Of a stretch of 46,235 nucleotides of DNA, positions 1-8,480 are shown in pieces. Both the position numbers and the translations under genes were made by a program. This DNA comes from RGIG5472 sp051867615 (GTDB lineage Bacteria > Bacillota > Clostridia > Oscillospirales > Oscillospiraceae). Where the stretch lies: contig JBJDYU010000048.1 in assembly GCA_051867615.1 (NCBI GenBank), positions 1 through 46,235 of the forward strand, read 5' to 3'. Below the pieces are notes generated by a model. It did not search any database. It had not been told where the DNA came from and saw only the letters and a program-made list of their open reading frames with translations. Each line of letters starts with the position of its first letter. Position 1 is the stretch's first letter.

Positions 1-84
1 TCCACTGGCTTTCTCCCATCGAATTTGCTGTCCAATATGTTTGACAATCCTACAACGGGAGAAAAATCCGCTTAAAAACGCCGC

Positions 85-113
85 TTGTTCATTAAAATAT
101 AGTGTGGTATAAT
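85..113 (+). promoter_or_regulatory. Sigma-A promoter for radC
   Basis: The -35 is TTGTTC at 85-90 and the -10 is TATAAT at 108-113, with a 17-bp spacer and a TGG extended -10 just before the hexamer. It lies about 40 bp ahead of the radC start and probably drives the long repair gene run that follows. Bases 1-84 show no gene. Confidence 0.75.
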
Positions 114-154
114 AATATGCCGCGCGTGCGGCGAGGGAGGAGGGGAAATGCGTT

Positions 155-829
155 ATGGGCACACACGACGGACACCGCAGCCGGAAGAAGCGCCAGTTCC
201 TTGAAAACGGACTGGACGCCTTCGCGGAGCATGAGGTGCTGGAGCTGCTGCTGTTTTATGCCGTTCCCCGGCAGGATACCAATCCCGTGGCCCACGCGCT
301 GCTGGAGCGCTTCGGCTCCCTCGACGCGGTGTTTTCCGCGCCGGTGGAGGAGCTGACGCGGGTGCCGGGCGTGGGAGAAAACGCCGCGGCGCTCATCCAT
401 TTGATTTTGCCGCTTTACCGCCGCATCCGCCTTTCCGCCGCCTCCGGGGAGACCATACTGAACTCCACGGACAAGGCCGGGGCCTTCTTTCTGGACCGCT
501 TTGCCGGAGAACGGCAGGAGGTCATGTACCAGGCGTGCCTCGACGCGAAGGGGAAGCTGCTGGCGGTGCAGAAGCTGGGGACGGGAGATGTGAACTTCGT
601 CCACGCGGATATCCGCCGCATCGTGGAAAACGCCCTGCTCTGCCGCGCCAGCGCGGTGCTGCTGGCACATAACCACCCCAGCGGCGTGGCCCTGCCCTCG
701 GAGGCGGACAACGCCGTGACGCTGCAGGTGCAGCAGGTGCTGCAGTCGGTGGGCGTGGCGCTGTTTGACCATATCATCGTCGCGGACGACGATTTTGTTT
801 CTCTCCGCCAGAACGGTCTGCTTGGCTGA
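155..829 (+). CDS. radC: RadC family JAB-domain protein
   Basis: This 224-aa protein has the usual RadC length. The N-terminal half carries a helix-hairpin-helix-like segment (PGVGENAAALIH), and the C-terminal half carries the JAB/MPN metal motif HNHPSG followed by a downstream Asp. The start at 155 is chosen because GGGAGGAGGGG lies 9 nt ahead; an ATG at 148 is in another frame. It is the first gene of a run that continues 23 bp later with uvrB. RadC was named for a DNA-repair phenotype, but its biochemical role is unsettled; the family resembles zinc-dependent proteases or deubiquitinase-like enzymes. Family membership is clear and function is inferred. Confidence 0.93.
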   Translation: MGTHDGHRSRKKRQFLENGLDAFAEHEVLELLLFYAVPRQDTNPVAHALLERFGSLDAVFSAPVEELTRVPGVGENAAALIHLILPLYRRIRLSAASGETILNSTDKAGAFFLDRFAGERQEVMYQACLDAKGKLLAVQKLGTGDVNFVHADIRRIVENALLCRASAVLLAHNHPSGVALPSEADNAVTLQVQQVLQSVGVALFDHIIVADDDFVSLRQNGLLG

Positions 830-852
830 GAGCGGAGAAGAAAGGAGAGGCT

Positions 853-2823
853 ATGCCGGAATTCCATGTGGTGGCGCCCTTTGAGCCGACGGGCGACCAG
901 CCCCAGGCCATCGAGGCCCTGGCGCAGGGCCTTGCGAACGGGCTGGATGAGCAGGTGCTGCTGGGCGTCACCGGCAGCGGCAAGACCTACACCATGGCCA
1001 AGGTCATCGAGCGGGCGCAGAAGCCCACGCTGGTGCTGGCCCACAACAAGACGCTGGCGGCCCAGCTCTGCTCGGAGTTCAAGGAGTTTTTCCCGGACAA
1101 CGCCGTGGAATACTTCGTCAGCTATTACGATTACTACCAGCCGGAGGCCTATATCCCCCACACGGATACCTTTATCGAGAAGGACGCCTCCACCAATCAG
1201 GAGATCGACCGGCTGCGCCACAGCGCCACCTCCGCTTTGTATGAGCGGCGGGATGTGATCGTGGTGGCCTCCGTCTCCTGCATCTACGGCCTGGGCGACC
1301 CGGTGGACTACGCGAACATGGTCATCTCCCTGCGGCAGGGACAGACCTATGCGCAGGAGGAGCTGCTGCGGCGGCTGGTGGCCATCCGCTATGAGCGCAA
1401 CGACGTGGCCTTTGAGCGGGACAAGTTCCGCGTCCGGGGAGACACGGTGGAGATATTTCCCGCCTACGCCCAGCACACGGCGGTGCGTGTGGAGTTCTTC
1501 GGCGACGAGATCGACCGCCTCAGCGAGTTCAATCCCGTCACCGGGCAGACCCTGCGCACCATGAGCCATATCGCTCTCTACCCCGCGAGCCACTACGTCA
1601 CGGCTCCGGAGAAGATGGAAAAGGCCATCCGCACCATCGAGGAGGAGCTGCAGGAGCGTCTGCGCTACTTCGAGGAAAACGATATGCTGGTGGAGGCCCA
1701 GCGGCTGAAGCAGCGCACTACCTATGACATCGAGATGCTGCGGGAGCTGGGGCATTGCAGCGGCGTGGAGAATTACTCCCGGGTGCTGTCCGGGCGGCCC
1801 GTGGGTTCCGCCCCCATGACCCTCATCGACTATTTTCCGGACGATTTTCTCCTGCTCATCGACGAGAGCCATGTGACGCTGCCCCAGGTCCGGGCCATGT
1901 ACAACGGCGACCGGGCCAGAAAGGAATCTCTGGTGCGGTACGGCTTCCGCCTGCCCTGCGCCTTTGACAACCGGCCGCTGACCTTTGACGAGTTTGAGCA
2001 GCGCGTCCACCAGCGCATCTATGTCTCCGCCACGCCGGGAGAGTATGAGCGCACCCGGGCGGGGCAGATCGTGGAGCAGGTCATCCGCCCCACGGGCCTG
2101 CTGGACCCGGTGGTGGAGGTGCGTCCCGTGGAGGGGCAGATCGACGATCTGATGGCGGAGATTCGTCTCCGGACGGAGAAAAACGAGCGCACGCTGGTGA
2201 CGACCCTGACGAAGAAGATGGCGGAGGACCTGACGGAATACCTCCTTTCCATGGGCGTGCGCACCCGGTATATGCACAGCGACGTGGGGACCATCGAGCG
2301 CATGGAGCTGATACGGGACCTGCGGCTGGGAGAGTTCGACGTGCTGGTGGGCATCAACCTGCTGCGGGAGGGTCTGGATATGCCGGAGGTGTCGCTGGTG
2401 GCTGTGCTGGACGCGGACAAGGAGGGCTTTCTCCGCAGCGAGACCTCCCTCATCCAGACCATGGGCCGCGCCGCGCGAAACGCGGAGGGCACGGTCATCC
2501 TCTATGCCGACCGGGTGACAGAAGCCATGCGCCGGGCCATGGAGGAGACGGAGCGCCGCCGTGCGCTGCAGGACGCGTATAACAAGGCCCACGGCATCGT
2601 GCCGAAGACCATCCGCAAGGATGTGCGGGAGATTCTGGAGATATCCAAGAGCGCCGAGGAGGCCCAGCGCCGCACGGGCAAGCGTAAACTCAGCGACGCC
2701 GAGCGGGAGGAGACCATCCAGCGGCTGGAGAAGCAGATGAAAGAGGCGGCGAGGCTGCTGGAATTCGAGCTGGCGGCACAGCTGCGCGACCAGATCATAG
2801 AGCTGCGGGAGCAGAAAAAGTGA
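853..2823 (+). CDS. uvrB: Excinuclease ABC subunit B
   Basis: UvrB is the damage-verifying helicase-like subunit of nucleotide excision repair. It receives DNA from UvrA and recruits UvrC. The 656-aa length is typical. Visible features in order are the Walker A motif GVTGSGKT near residue 40, the Tyr-rich beta-hairpin YYDYYQPEAY that clamps DNA, the Walker B-like LLIDESH, helicase motifs including MGRAARN, and the C-terminal UVR domain (EKQMKEAARLLEFELAAQLRDQ read in two halves) that contacts UvrC. AAAGGAG lies 8 nt before the ATG. It sits between radC and an operon that also holds uvrA; uvrC is not in the window. Confidence 0.98.
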   Translation: MPEFHVVAPFEPTGDQPQAIEALAQGLANGLDEQVLLGVTGSGKTYTMAKVIERAQKPTLVLAHNKTLAAQLCSEFKEFFPDNAVEYFVSYYDYYQPEAYIPHTDTFIEKDASTNQEIDRLRHSATSALYERRDVIVVASVSCIYGLGDPVDYANMVISLRQGQTYAQEELLRRLVAIRYERNDVAFERDKFRVRGDTVEIFPAYAQHTAVRVEFFGDEIDRLSEFNPVTGQTLRTMSHIALYPASHYVTAPEKMEKAIRTIEEELQERLRYFEENDMLVEAQRLKQRTTYDIEMLRELGHCSGVENYSRVLSGRPVGSAPMTLIDYFPDDFLLLIDESHVTLPQVRAMYNGDRARKESLVRYGFRLPCAFDNRPLTFDEFEQRVHQRIYVSATPGEYERTRAGQIVEQVIRPTGLLDPVVEVRPVEGQIDDLMAEIRLRTEKNERTLVTTLTKKMAEDLTEYLLSMGVRTRYMHSDVGTIERMELIRDLRLGEFDVLVGINLLREGLDMPEVSLVAVLDADKEGFLRSETSLIQTMGRAARNAEGTVILYADRVTEAMRRAMEETERRRALQDAYNKAHGIVPKTIRKDVREILEISKSAEEAQRRTGKRKLSDAEREETIQRLEKQMKEAARLLEFELAAQLRDQIIELREQKK

Positions 2824-2938
2824 GCCTGTTTTCGCCGCGCAAGACCTTTCACAGAAAAGCAGATTTTTTTGGCGGACCCTTTCCCGGCGGGGCCGGGACG
2901 ATACCGAAGAAATAAAATAAGAGAGAAAGTGATCGATC

Positions 2939-3808
2939 ATGGAAAAAGTGAAACAGTATATGCCGTATCTCTGCATCCTGGGAGCCGGCACCTCCTGGGG
3001 CTTCATGGGCCTGTTCAGCAAGATCATCCTGGCGGGAGGCTACTCCTCCTTCACGGTGGTGTTCATCCGCAACTTCGGCGCGCTGGCGGCGCTGACCGTG
3101 CTGTTCCTGCTCTTTGACCGGGACGTGTTCAAGGTGCAGCTCAAGCACCTGCCCATCTTCGCCTTTACGGGCATCGTCAGCGTGTACCTTTTCGGCATCT
3201 GCTATTTCACGGGGCTGAAGTACCACTCCATGGCGGTGGCCAGCGTTCTGCTCTACACCGCCCCGGGCTTCGTCATCATCCTGTCCCGCTTCGTCTGGAA
3301 AACGCCCATCACGAAAAAGCGCCTGCTGGCGTTAGTGATGACGGTGTTCGGCTGCGCCTGCATCTCCGGCGTGTTCGCGGGAGACTTCGCCACCACGGCT
3401 CTGGGCTTCGCTCTGGGCGTGGGCAGCGCCGTGACCTACGCCAGCTACAGCGTGGTCAGCCCCTTCGCCCTGCAGCACTATCCGCCCATGACCTGCACCT
3501 ACTATACCTTCGTGTTCGCGGGGCTGGCGTCGCTGACGCTTTTGAACGTGGAGGAGATGCATGGCATCGTCACCGACCCCGCCATGCTCGCCAGCGGCAT
3601 CGCCTTCGCCTTCGTCTCCACCGTCATCCCATACCTGCTCTATACCAAGGGTCTGTCCAGGGTGGACCCCGGCAAGGCCTCCATCATGGTGAGCATTGAG
3701 CCGGTGGTGGCGGCTCTCGCCGGCGCGGCGTTTCTCGGCGAGCCCATCACCCTGCCCGTGGCTCTCGGCATCGCCTGCGTCATGGCGGCGGTGGTCATCC
3801 TGAAATAA
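2939..3808 (+). CDS. EamA/DMT-family transporter
   Basis: This 289-aa polytopic inner-membrane protein has about ten hydrophobic segments arranged as two EamA-type repeats, with the usual Gly-rich first helix (GAGTSWGFMGLFSK) and the PV-containing helix near the end (EPVVAALAGAAFLGEP). The family exports metabolites or takes up nucleoside and amino-acid-like solutes; the substrate here cannot be read from sequence. The ribosome-binding site is weak (GAGAGAAAG). It follows uvrB after 115 bp with no clear terminator and precedes ybaK by 15 bp, so it is probably co-transcribed. No sign of transfer was seen. Confidence 0.88.
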   Translation: MEKVKQYMPYLCILGAGTSWGFMGLFSKIILAGGYSSFTVVFIRNFGALAALTVLFLLFDRDVFKVQLKHLPIFAFTGIVSVYLFGICYFTGLKYHSMAVASVLLYTAPGFVIILSRFVWKTPITKKRLLALVMTVFGCACISGVFAGDFATTALGFALGVGSAVTYASYSVVSPFALQHYPPMTCTYYTFVFAGLASLTLLNVEEMHGIVTDPAMLASGIAFAFVSTVIPYLLYTKGLSRVDPGKASIMVSIEPVVAALAGAAFLGEPITLPVALGIACVMAAVVILK

Positions 3809-3823
3809 GGAGCGGCATATCCC

Positions 3824-4312
3824 GTGGCAAAGAAAGAGGAAAAGACCAACGTCATGCGGACGCTGGAGCAGAAAAAGATCCCCTACACCGCCCACAGCTA
3901 CGCCCACGAAAACGGCGCGGTGGACGGCGTCAGCGTGGCGGCGCTCATCGGCAAAGACCCGGGCCAGGTGTTCAAGACCCTGGTGACCCGGGGCGCCGGC
4001 GGGGGCTATTATGTGTTCGACATTCCGGCGGAGGCCACGCTGGATCTGAAAAAGGCGGCCAAAGCGGTAGGAGAGAAGTCTGTCGCCATGATCCACCAAA
4101 AGGAGCTGCTGCCCCTGACGGGCTATGTCCACGGCGGCTGCAGCCCGGTGGGCATGAAAAAGCCCTTTCCCACTGTGTTTGACGAGACGGCCCTGCTCTG
4201 GGACACCATCGTGGTCAGCGCCGGGCGCATCGGCGCGCAGGTGGAGCTGGAGCCGGGGGCGCTGATGGCCCTGGTGGGAGCCTCCGCGGCAGACGTGGTA
4301 GTGGAGGAATGA
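3824..4312 (+). CDS. ybaK: Cys-tRNA(Pro)/Cys-tRNA(Cys) deacylase, YbaK/EbsC type
   Basis: This 162-aa free-standing editing domain of the YbaK family hydrolyses Cys mischarged on tRNA(Pro). Typical blocks are visible: VFKTLVT, the YYVFDIPAEATLDLKKAAKA segment, and HGGCSPVGMKK, followed by the C-terminal IGAQVELEPG region. The start is GTG at 3824, with AAGGAG 11 nt upstream. It overlaps nothing but is only 4 bp from the next gene, implying translational coupling. The prolyl-tRNA synthetase at 26275 is the short type without an inserted editing domain, so this enzyme is a plausible trans-editor for it (inference). Confidence 0.92.
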   Translation: MAKKEEKTNVMRTLEQKKIPYTAHSYAHENGAVDGVSVAALIGKDPGQVFKTLVTRGAGGGYYVFDIPAEATLDLKKAAKAVGEKSVAMIHQKELLPLTGYVHGGCSPVGMKKPFPTVFDETALLWDTIVVSAGRIGAQVELEPGALMALVGASAADVVVEE

Positions 4313-4316
4313 GCGC

Positions 4317-4742
4317 ATGATCCTGAGCATCGACGAGGTGGGCGAGATTTTGGAGGGACTGATGGCGGAGCTGCCGCCGCAGATCCTGGAGGGTCTCAAC
4401 GGCGGCGTCTGTCTCCGGGAGGAGGAGATGCGTCCCGAGGGGCCGGACGGCGAGAAGATGGTGCTGCTGGGGCGGTATTTCGCCAGCAGCGCCATGGGAT
4501 ACTATATCGACATTTACTACGGCTCTTTTCTCGCCAGCTTCGCCCATTCCCCCCGGCGGGTGTGGGAAAAGCAGCTGCGCGAGACGCTGCACCATGAGCT
4601 GACCCACCATCTGGAGCGGCGGGCGGGCTGCCGGGATCTGGAGATCGAGGACGAATGGCGAAAGCAGCGCATCCGGGAGGAAGACAGCCGCCGGGCGGCC
4701 CTGCGCGCACGCCGCCGCCGGGGAAGAACGGACGAGAAGTAG
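4317..4742 (+). CDS. Zincin-like metallopeptidase family protein
   Basis: This 141-aa protein carries an HExxH zinc motif (HHELTHHLE, near residue 100), typical of the small 'zincin-like metallopeptidase' family (PF06262-type) found in Firmicutes and Actinobacteria. No signal peptide is seen, so it is probably cytoplasmic. The C-terminus is very Arg-rich (RRAALRARRRRGR), which could be a nucleic-acid or acidic-partner contact. It starts 4 bp after the ybaK stop and is 19 bp ahead of uvrA. Substrate and role are unknown; placement in a repair operon is context only. Confidence 0.85.
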   Translation: MILSIDEVGEILEGLMAELPPQILEGLNGGVCLREEEMRPEGPDGEKMVLLGRYFASSAMGYYIDIYYGSFLASFAHSPRRVWEKQLRETLHHELTHHLERRAGCRDLEIEDEWRKQRIREEDSRRAALRARRRRGRTDEK

Positions 4743-4761
4743 GCATATAAAAAGGAGAACC

Positions 4762-7596
4762 ATGCAGGATAAGATCATCATCAAAGGCGCCAGGGAAAAC
4801 AACCTGAAGAATATCGACGTGGAGATCCCACGGGGCAGTCTCACCGTGGTCACGGGGCTCAGCGGCAGCGGCAAGTCCAGCCTTGCCTTCGACACCATCT
4901 ATGCCGAGGGCCAGCGGCGCTATGTGGAGAGCCTCAGCTCCTACGCCCGGATGTTTCTGGGGCAGATGGACAAGCCCGACGTGGACGTGATCGAGGGCCT
5001 GTCCCCCGCCATCTCCATCGACCAGAAGACCACCAGCAAGAACCCCCGCTCCACCGTGGGCACGGTGACGGAAATTTACGACTACCTCCGCCTGCTCTGG
5101 GCGAGAGTGGGTACGCCCCACTGTCCCAAGTGCGGCAAGGAGATCCGGCAGCAGACCGTGGACCAGATCGTGGATCAGGTGCTGGCCCTGCCGGAGGGGA
5201 CGCGGGTGCAGGTGCTGGCCCCGGTCATAAGGGGCAAAAAGGGCGAGCACGCTAAGGTGTTCGAGGATGCCCGGCGCAGCGGCTATGTCCGCGTCCGGGC
5301 GGACGGCCTGCTCTACGACCTGGGAGAGGACGAGATCAAGCTCGAAAAGAATAAAAAGCACAGCATCGAGGTGGTGGTGGACCGGCTGGTGATCCGGCCC
5401 GACCTGTCCCGCCGCCTGACGGACAGCGTGGAGACCGCCGCCGCCCTTTCCGGCGGCACGGTGCTGGTGAATCTGGTGGCGGAGGAAAAGGACCTGCTTT
5501 TCAGCCAGAACTACGCCTGCGAGGAGTGCGGCGTTTCCATCGAGGAGCTGACGCCGCGGCTGTTTTCCTTCAACAACCCCTACGGGGCCTGCCCCGCCTG
5601 CGCGGGACTGGGCTATCAGCTGAAGATGGACCCGGACCTGATCGTGCCGGACAAGCGGCTGAGCATTCTGGAGGGGGCCATCACCGCCAGCGGCTGGAGC
5701 AATATCCGCGGCGACGGCATCTCCCGTATGTATTTCGAGGCGCTGGCGAAAAAGTACCGTTTCAGCCTCCGCACCCCCTTTCAGGAGCTGCCGGAGGAGA
5801 TCCGGGACATCATCTTTTACGGCACCGGCGGCGAGAAGCTGGAGCTGGAGTACGACCAGCCCCGGGGCAAGGGCGTGCTGTACCAGCCCTTTGAGGGCAT
5901 CTGCAACAACCTCCAGCGCCGCTATCAGGAGACCCAGAGCGACAGCGTGAAGAAGGAGCTGGAGGAGACCATGGCGGAGTGTCCCTGCCCGGAGTGCAGG
6001 GGCAAGCGCCTGAACCGCTCCGCCCTGGCTGTCACCGTGGGGGGCCTCGATATCGACAGCTTCACCCGCAAGTCCGTGACGGACGCGCTGCATTTTACGG
6101 AGGAGCTGACCTTCGGCCCCACGGAGAGTCTCATCGCCTCCCCCATTCTGAAGGAGGTGCGCCAGCGCCTGGGCTTTTTGCAGAGCGTGGGACTGGAATA
6201 CCTGACCCTCAGCCGGGCGGCGGCTACGCTTTCCGGCGGCGAGAGCCAGCGCATCCGCCTTGCCACCCAGATCGGCAGCAGCCTCATGGGCGTGCTGTAT
6301 ATTCTCGACGAGCCTTCCATAGGCCTCCACCAGCGGGACAACGACAAGCTCCTCGCCACGCTGCGGGAGCTCCGGGATATCGGCAACACCCTCATCGTGG
6401 TGGAGCATGACGAGGATACCATGCGCGCGGCGGACTACCTCATCGACATCGGTCCCGGCGCGGGCGTTCACGGCGGCGAGGTAGTGGCTGCCGGCACGCC
6501 GGAGGAGGTGGCAGCGAACCCCAAGTCCCTGACGGGTATGTACCTGGCCCGGAAAAAGATCATCCCCACGCCAAAGGAGCGGCGGCGCGGCAACGGCAGC
6601 TTCCTGACCGTCCGGGGCGCGCGGGAGAACAACTTAAAGGGCATCGACGTGTCCGTGCCCCTCGGCACGTTCACCTGCGTCACCGGCGTCAGCGGCAGCG
6701 GCAAAAGCTCCCTTGTCAACGAGATCATCTTCAAGCGCCTCGGCGCGGACCTGAACCGCATGAAGACCCGCCCCGGCGCCCATGAGGCCATGGAGGGCGA
6801 GGAGTATCTCGACAAGGTCATCGACATCGACCAGAGCCCCATCGGCCGGACGCCCCGCAGCAATCCCGCCACCTACACGGGCCTGTTCAATGACATCCGG
6901 GACCTGTTTGCCTCCACGCAGGAGGCCAAGAGCCGGGGCTACGGCCCGGGCCGCTTCAGCTTCAACGTCCGGGGCGGACGCTGCGAGGCCTGCGGCGGCG
7001 ACGGCCTGATCAAGATCGAGATGCACTTCCTGCCGGATATCTATGTTCCCTGCGAGGTGTGCCACGGCACGCGGTACAACCGCGAGACGCTGGAGGTGCG
7101 CTATAAGGGCAAGAACATCGCCGAGGTGCTGGATATGACGGCGGAGGAGGCCCGGACGTTTTTCGCCCCGGTGCCTCATATCGCCCGGCGGGTGGAGACC
7201 CTCTGCGACGTGGGACTGGGCTATGTGAAGCTGGGCCAGTCCTCCACCACCCTCTCCGGCGGCGAGGCCCAGCGGGTGAAGCTGGCCACCGAGCTGTCCC
7301 GGCGGGCCACGGGCCAGACCCTGTATGTGCTGGACGAGCCTACCACGGGCCTGCATACCGACGACGTCAAGCGGCTTTTGGAGGTGCTGCAGCGGCTGGT
7401 GGACGGCGGCAACACCGTCCTCGTCATCGAGCACAACCTGGACGTGGTGAAGTCCGCGGACTACCTCATCGACCTGGGGCCCGAGGGGGGCGACAGGGGC
7501 GGAGAGCTGGTGGCCTGCGGTACGCCGGAGGAGGTGGCCCGCTGCGAGGGCTCCTACACCGGTCAATATCTCAAGAGGGTACTCGCTTATGATTGA
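4762..7596 (+). CDS. uvrA: Excinuclease ABC subunit A
   Basis: This 944-aa DNA-damage sensor of nucleotide excision repair is a dimeric ABC ATPase that loads UvrB. It has two ATPase modules: Walker A TGLSGSGKSS near residue 31 and TGVSGSGKSS near residue 640; signature motifs LSGGESQR and LSGGEAQR; Walker B LDEPSIGLH and LDEPTTGLH. Zinc modules are visible as CPKCGKE, CEECG...CPAC, CPCPEC and CEACGG...CEVC. AAGGAG precedes the ATG. It is separated from uvrB by three genes rather than adjacent, and its 3' end overlaps the next gene by 8 nt. Confidence 0.98.
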   Translation: MQDKIIIKGARENNLKNIDVEIPRGSLTVVTGLSGSGKSSLAFDTIYAEGQRRYVESLSSYARMFLGQMDKPDVDVIEGLSPAISIDQKTTSKNPRSTVGTVTEIYDYLRLLWARVGTPHCPKCGKEIRQQTVDQIVDQVLALPEGTRVQVLAPVIRGKKGEHAKVFEDARRSGYVRVRADGLLYDLGEDEIKLEKNKKHSIEVVVDRLVIRPDLSRRLTDSVETAAALSGGTVLVNLVAEEKDLLFSQNYACEECGVSIEELTPRLFSFNNPYGACPACAGLGYQLKMDPDLIVPDKRLSILEGAITASGWSNIRGDGISRMYFEALAKKYRFSLRTPFQELPEEIRDIIFYGTGGEKLELEYDQPRGKGVLYQPFEGICNNLQRRYQETQSDSVKKELEETMAECPCPECRGKRLNRSALAVTVGGLDIDSFTRKSVTDALHFTEELTFGPTESLIASPILKEVRQRLGFLQSVGLEYLTLSRAAATLSGGESQRIRLATQIGSSLMGVLYILDEPSIGLHQRDNDKLLATLRELRDIGNTLIVVEHDEDTMRAADYLIDIGPGAGVHGGEVVAAGTPEEVAANPKSLTGMYLARKKIIPTPKERRRGNGSFLTVRGARENNLKGIDVSVPLGTFTCVTGVSGSGKSSLVNEIIFKRLGADLNRMKTRPGAHEAMEGEEYLDKVIDIDQSPIGRTPRSNPATYTGLFNDIRDLFASTQEAKSRGYGPGRFSFNVRGGRCEACGGDGLIKIEMHFLPDIYVPCEVCHGTRYNRETLEVRYKGKNIAEVLDMTAEEARTFFAPVPHIARRVETLCDVGLGYVKLGQSSTTLSGGEAQRVKLATELSRRATGQTLYVLDEPTTGLHTDDVKRLLEVLQRLVDGGNTVLVIEHNLDVVKSADYLIDLGPEGGDRGGELVACGTPEEVARCEGSYTGQYLKRVLAYD

Positions 7597-8083
7597 TTCC
7601 TTGTCCCTGTGGCTCCATGAAAGCGCCGGGGGCGAATTCCTGCTGACCATGCTGGTCTCCATGACCCCGGTGCTGGAGCTGCGCGGAGGGCTGCCCTTCG
7701 GCGTGGCGCTGGGCCTGCCGGTACCGGCGGCCTTTCTCGCGGCGCTCATCGGCAATATGCTGCCGGTGCCGCTGATCATCCTCTTTGCGCGGCAGGTGTT
7801 CCGCTGGATAAGGCGGAACGTCCCGCGCCTCGGCGGCTGGGTGGACAGGCTGGAGAAAAAAGCCTGGGAAAAAGGCGGGAAGGTGCTGCGCTATCAGGCC
7901 TGGGGCCTGCTTTTCTTCGTGGCGCTCCCTCTGCCCGGCACGGGGGCCTGGACCGGCGCGCTCATCGCGGCGCTGCTGGATATGCGGCTGAAAAAGGCGG
8001 TGCCGGTGATCTTTGTGGGCGTACTCATCGCCGGGAGCATCGTGACGGTGCTGACCTACGGCGTGGTGCAGATCTTCGCCTGA
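7589..8083 (+). CDS. Small multidrug export-like membrane protein (COG2426 type)
   Basis: This 164-aa membrane protein has an N-terminal motif TPVLELRGGLPFG and several hydrophobic helices, matching the family labelled 'putative small multi-drug export' (PF06695-type). The export label rests on weak evidence in the family at large; no substrate can be named. The start overlaps the uvrA 3' end by 8 nt with GAGGGT upstream, indicating coupled translation. The conserved helical block FFVALPLPGTGAWTGALIAA supports family membership. It is part of the repair run but has no obvious functional link. Confidence 0.85.
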   Translation: MIDSLSLWLHESAGGEFLLTMLVSMTPVLELRGGLPFGVALGLPVPAAFLAALIGNMLPVPLIILFARQVFRWIRRNVPRLGGWVDRLEKKAWEKGGKVLRYQAWGLLFFVALPLPGTGAWTGALIAALLDMRLKKAVPVIFVGVLIAGSIVTVLTYGVVQIFA

Positions 8084-8126
8084 CACGGCGGCGCTTCGCG
8101 GCATATGCTGTCTTGAGGTGATGGAG

Positions 8127-8468
8127 ATGGAGTTGCTGCAGGATACGGTGATCGCGCTGCTGGCGGCCGTGGGACTTACGGCGGTGCTGTGGCTGGTGCT
8201 GAAGGCGGTGTTCGCGCCCCGGCGGGAGCTTTGCGAGCCGGTGTACCTGGTGCTGCCCGTCAGCGGCCGCACACGGGCCATGGAGCAGGCGGTGGGCGAG
8301 ATGCAGCAGATGCGCCGGCAGTACGGCGGCGCGGCAAGAGCGGTGCTGCTGGACTGCGGCATGGAGGAGGAACAGCGCCGCATGGCGCGGATCTTACAGC
8401 GGGAGGACCCGCTGCTTCTCCTCTGCAGTGAGGAGGAACTGAAGGAGACGCTGCGAAGCGGCAGATAG
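8127..8468 (+). CDS. Small membrane-anchored hypothetical protein
   Basis: I do not recognise this protein of about 113 aa. It has one N-terminal transmembrane helix (VIALLAAVGLTAVLWLVLKAVF) followed by a charged cytosolic part with a VYLVLPVSGRT segment and a Glu/Arg-rich C-terminus. Start choice is uncertain: GTG 8118, ATG 8121 and ATG 8127 are in frame, and only 8127 leaves a normal 8-nt gap after the GAGG at 8115-8118. It sits 34-43 bp after the export-like gene and 12 bp before recD2, so it belongs to the same transcript. Confidence 0.7.
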   Translation: MELLQDTVIALLAAVGLTAVLWLVLKAVFAPRRELCEPVYLVLPVSGRTRAMEQAVGEMQQMRRQYGGAARAVLLDCGMEEEQRRMARILQREDPLLLLCSEEELKETLRSGR

Positions 8469-8480
8469 AAGGAGAGACGC

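Noticed and set aside
415..3027. Very long open frames opposite uvrB, uvrA, recD2, secY and others
   Set aside because: They run antisense to clear genes, have His/Arg/Pro-rich composition and no family motifs. They are by-products of high GC and codon bias.
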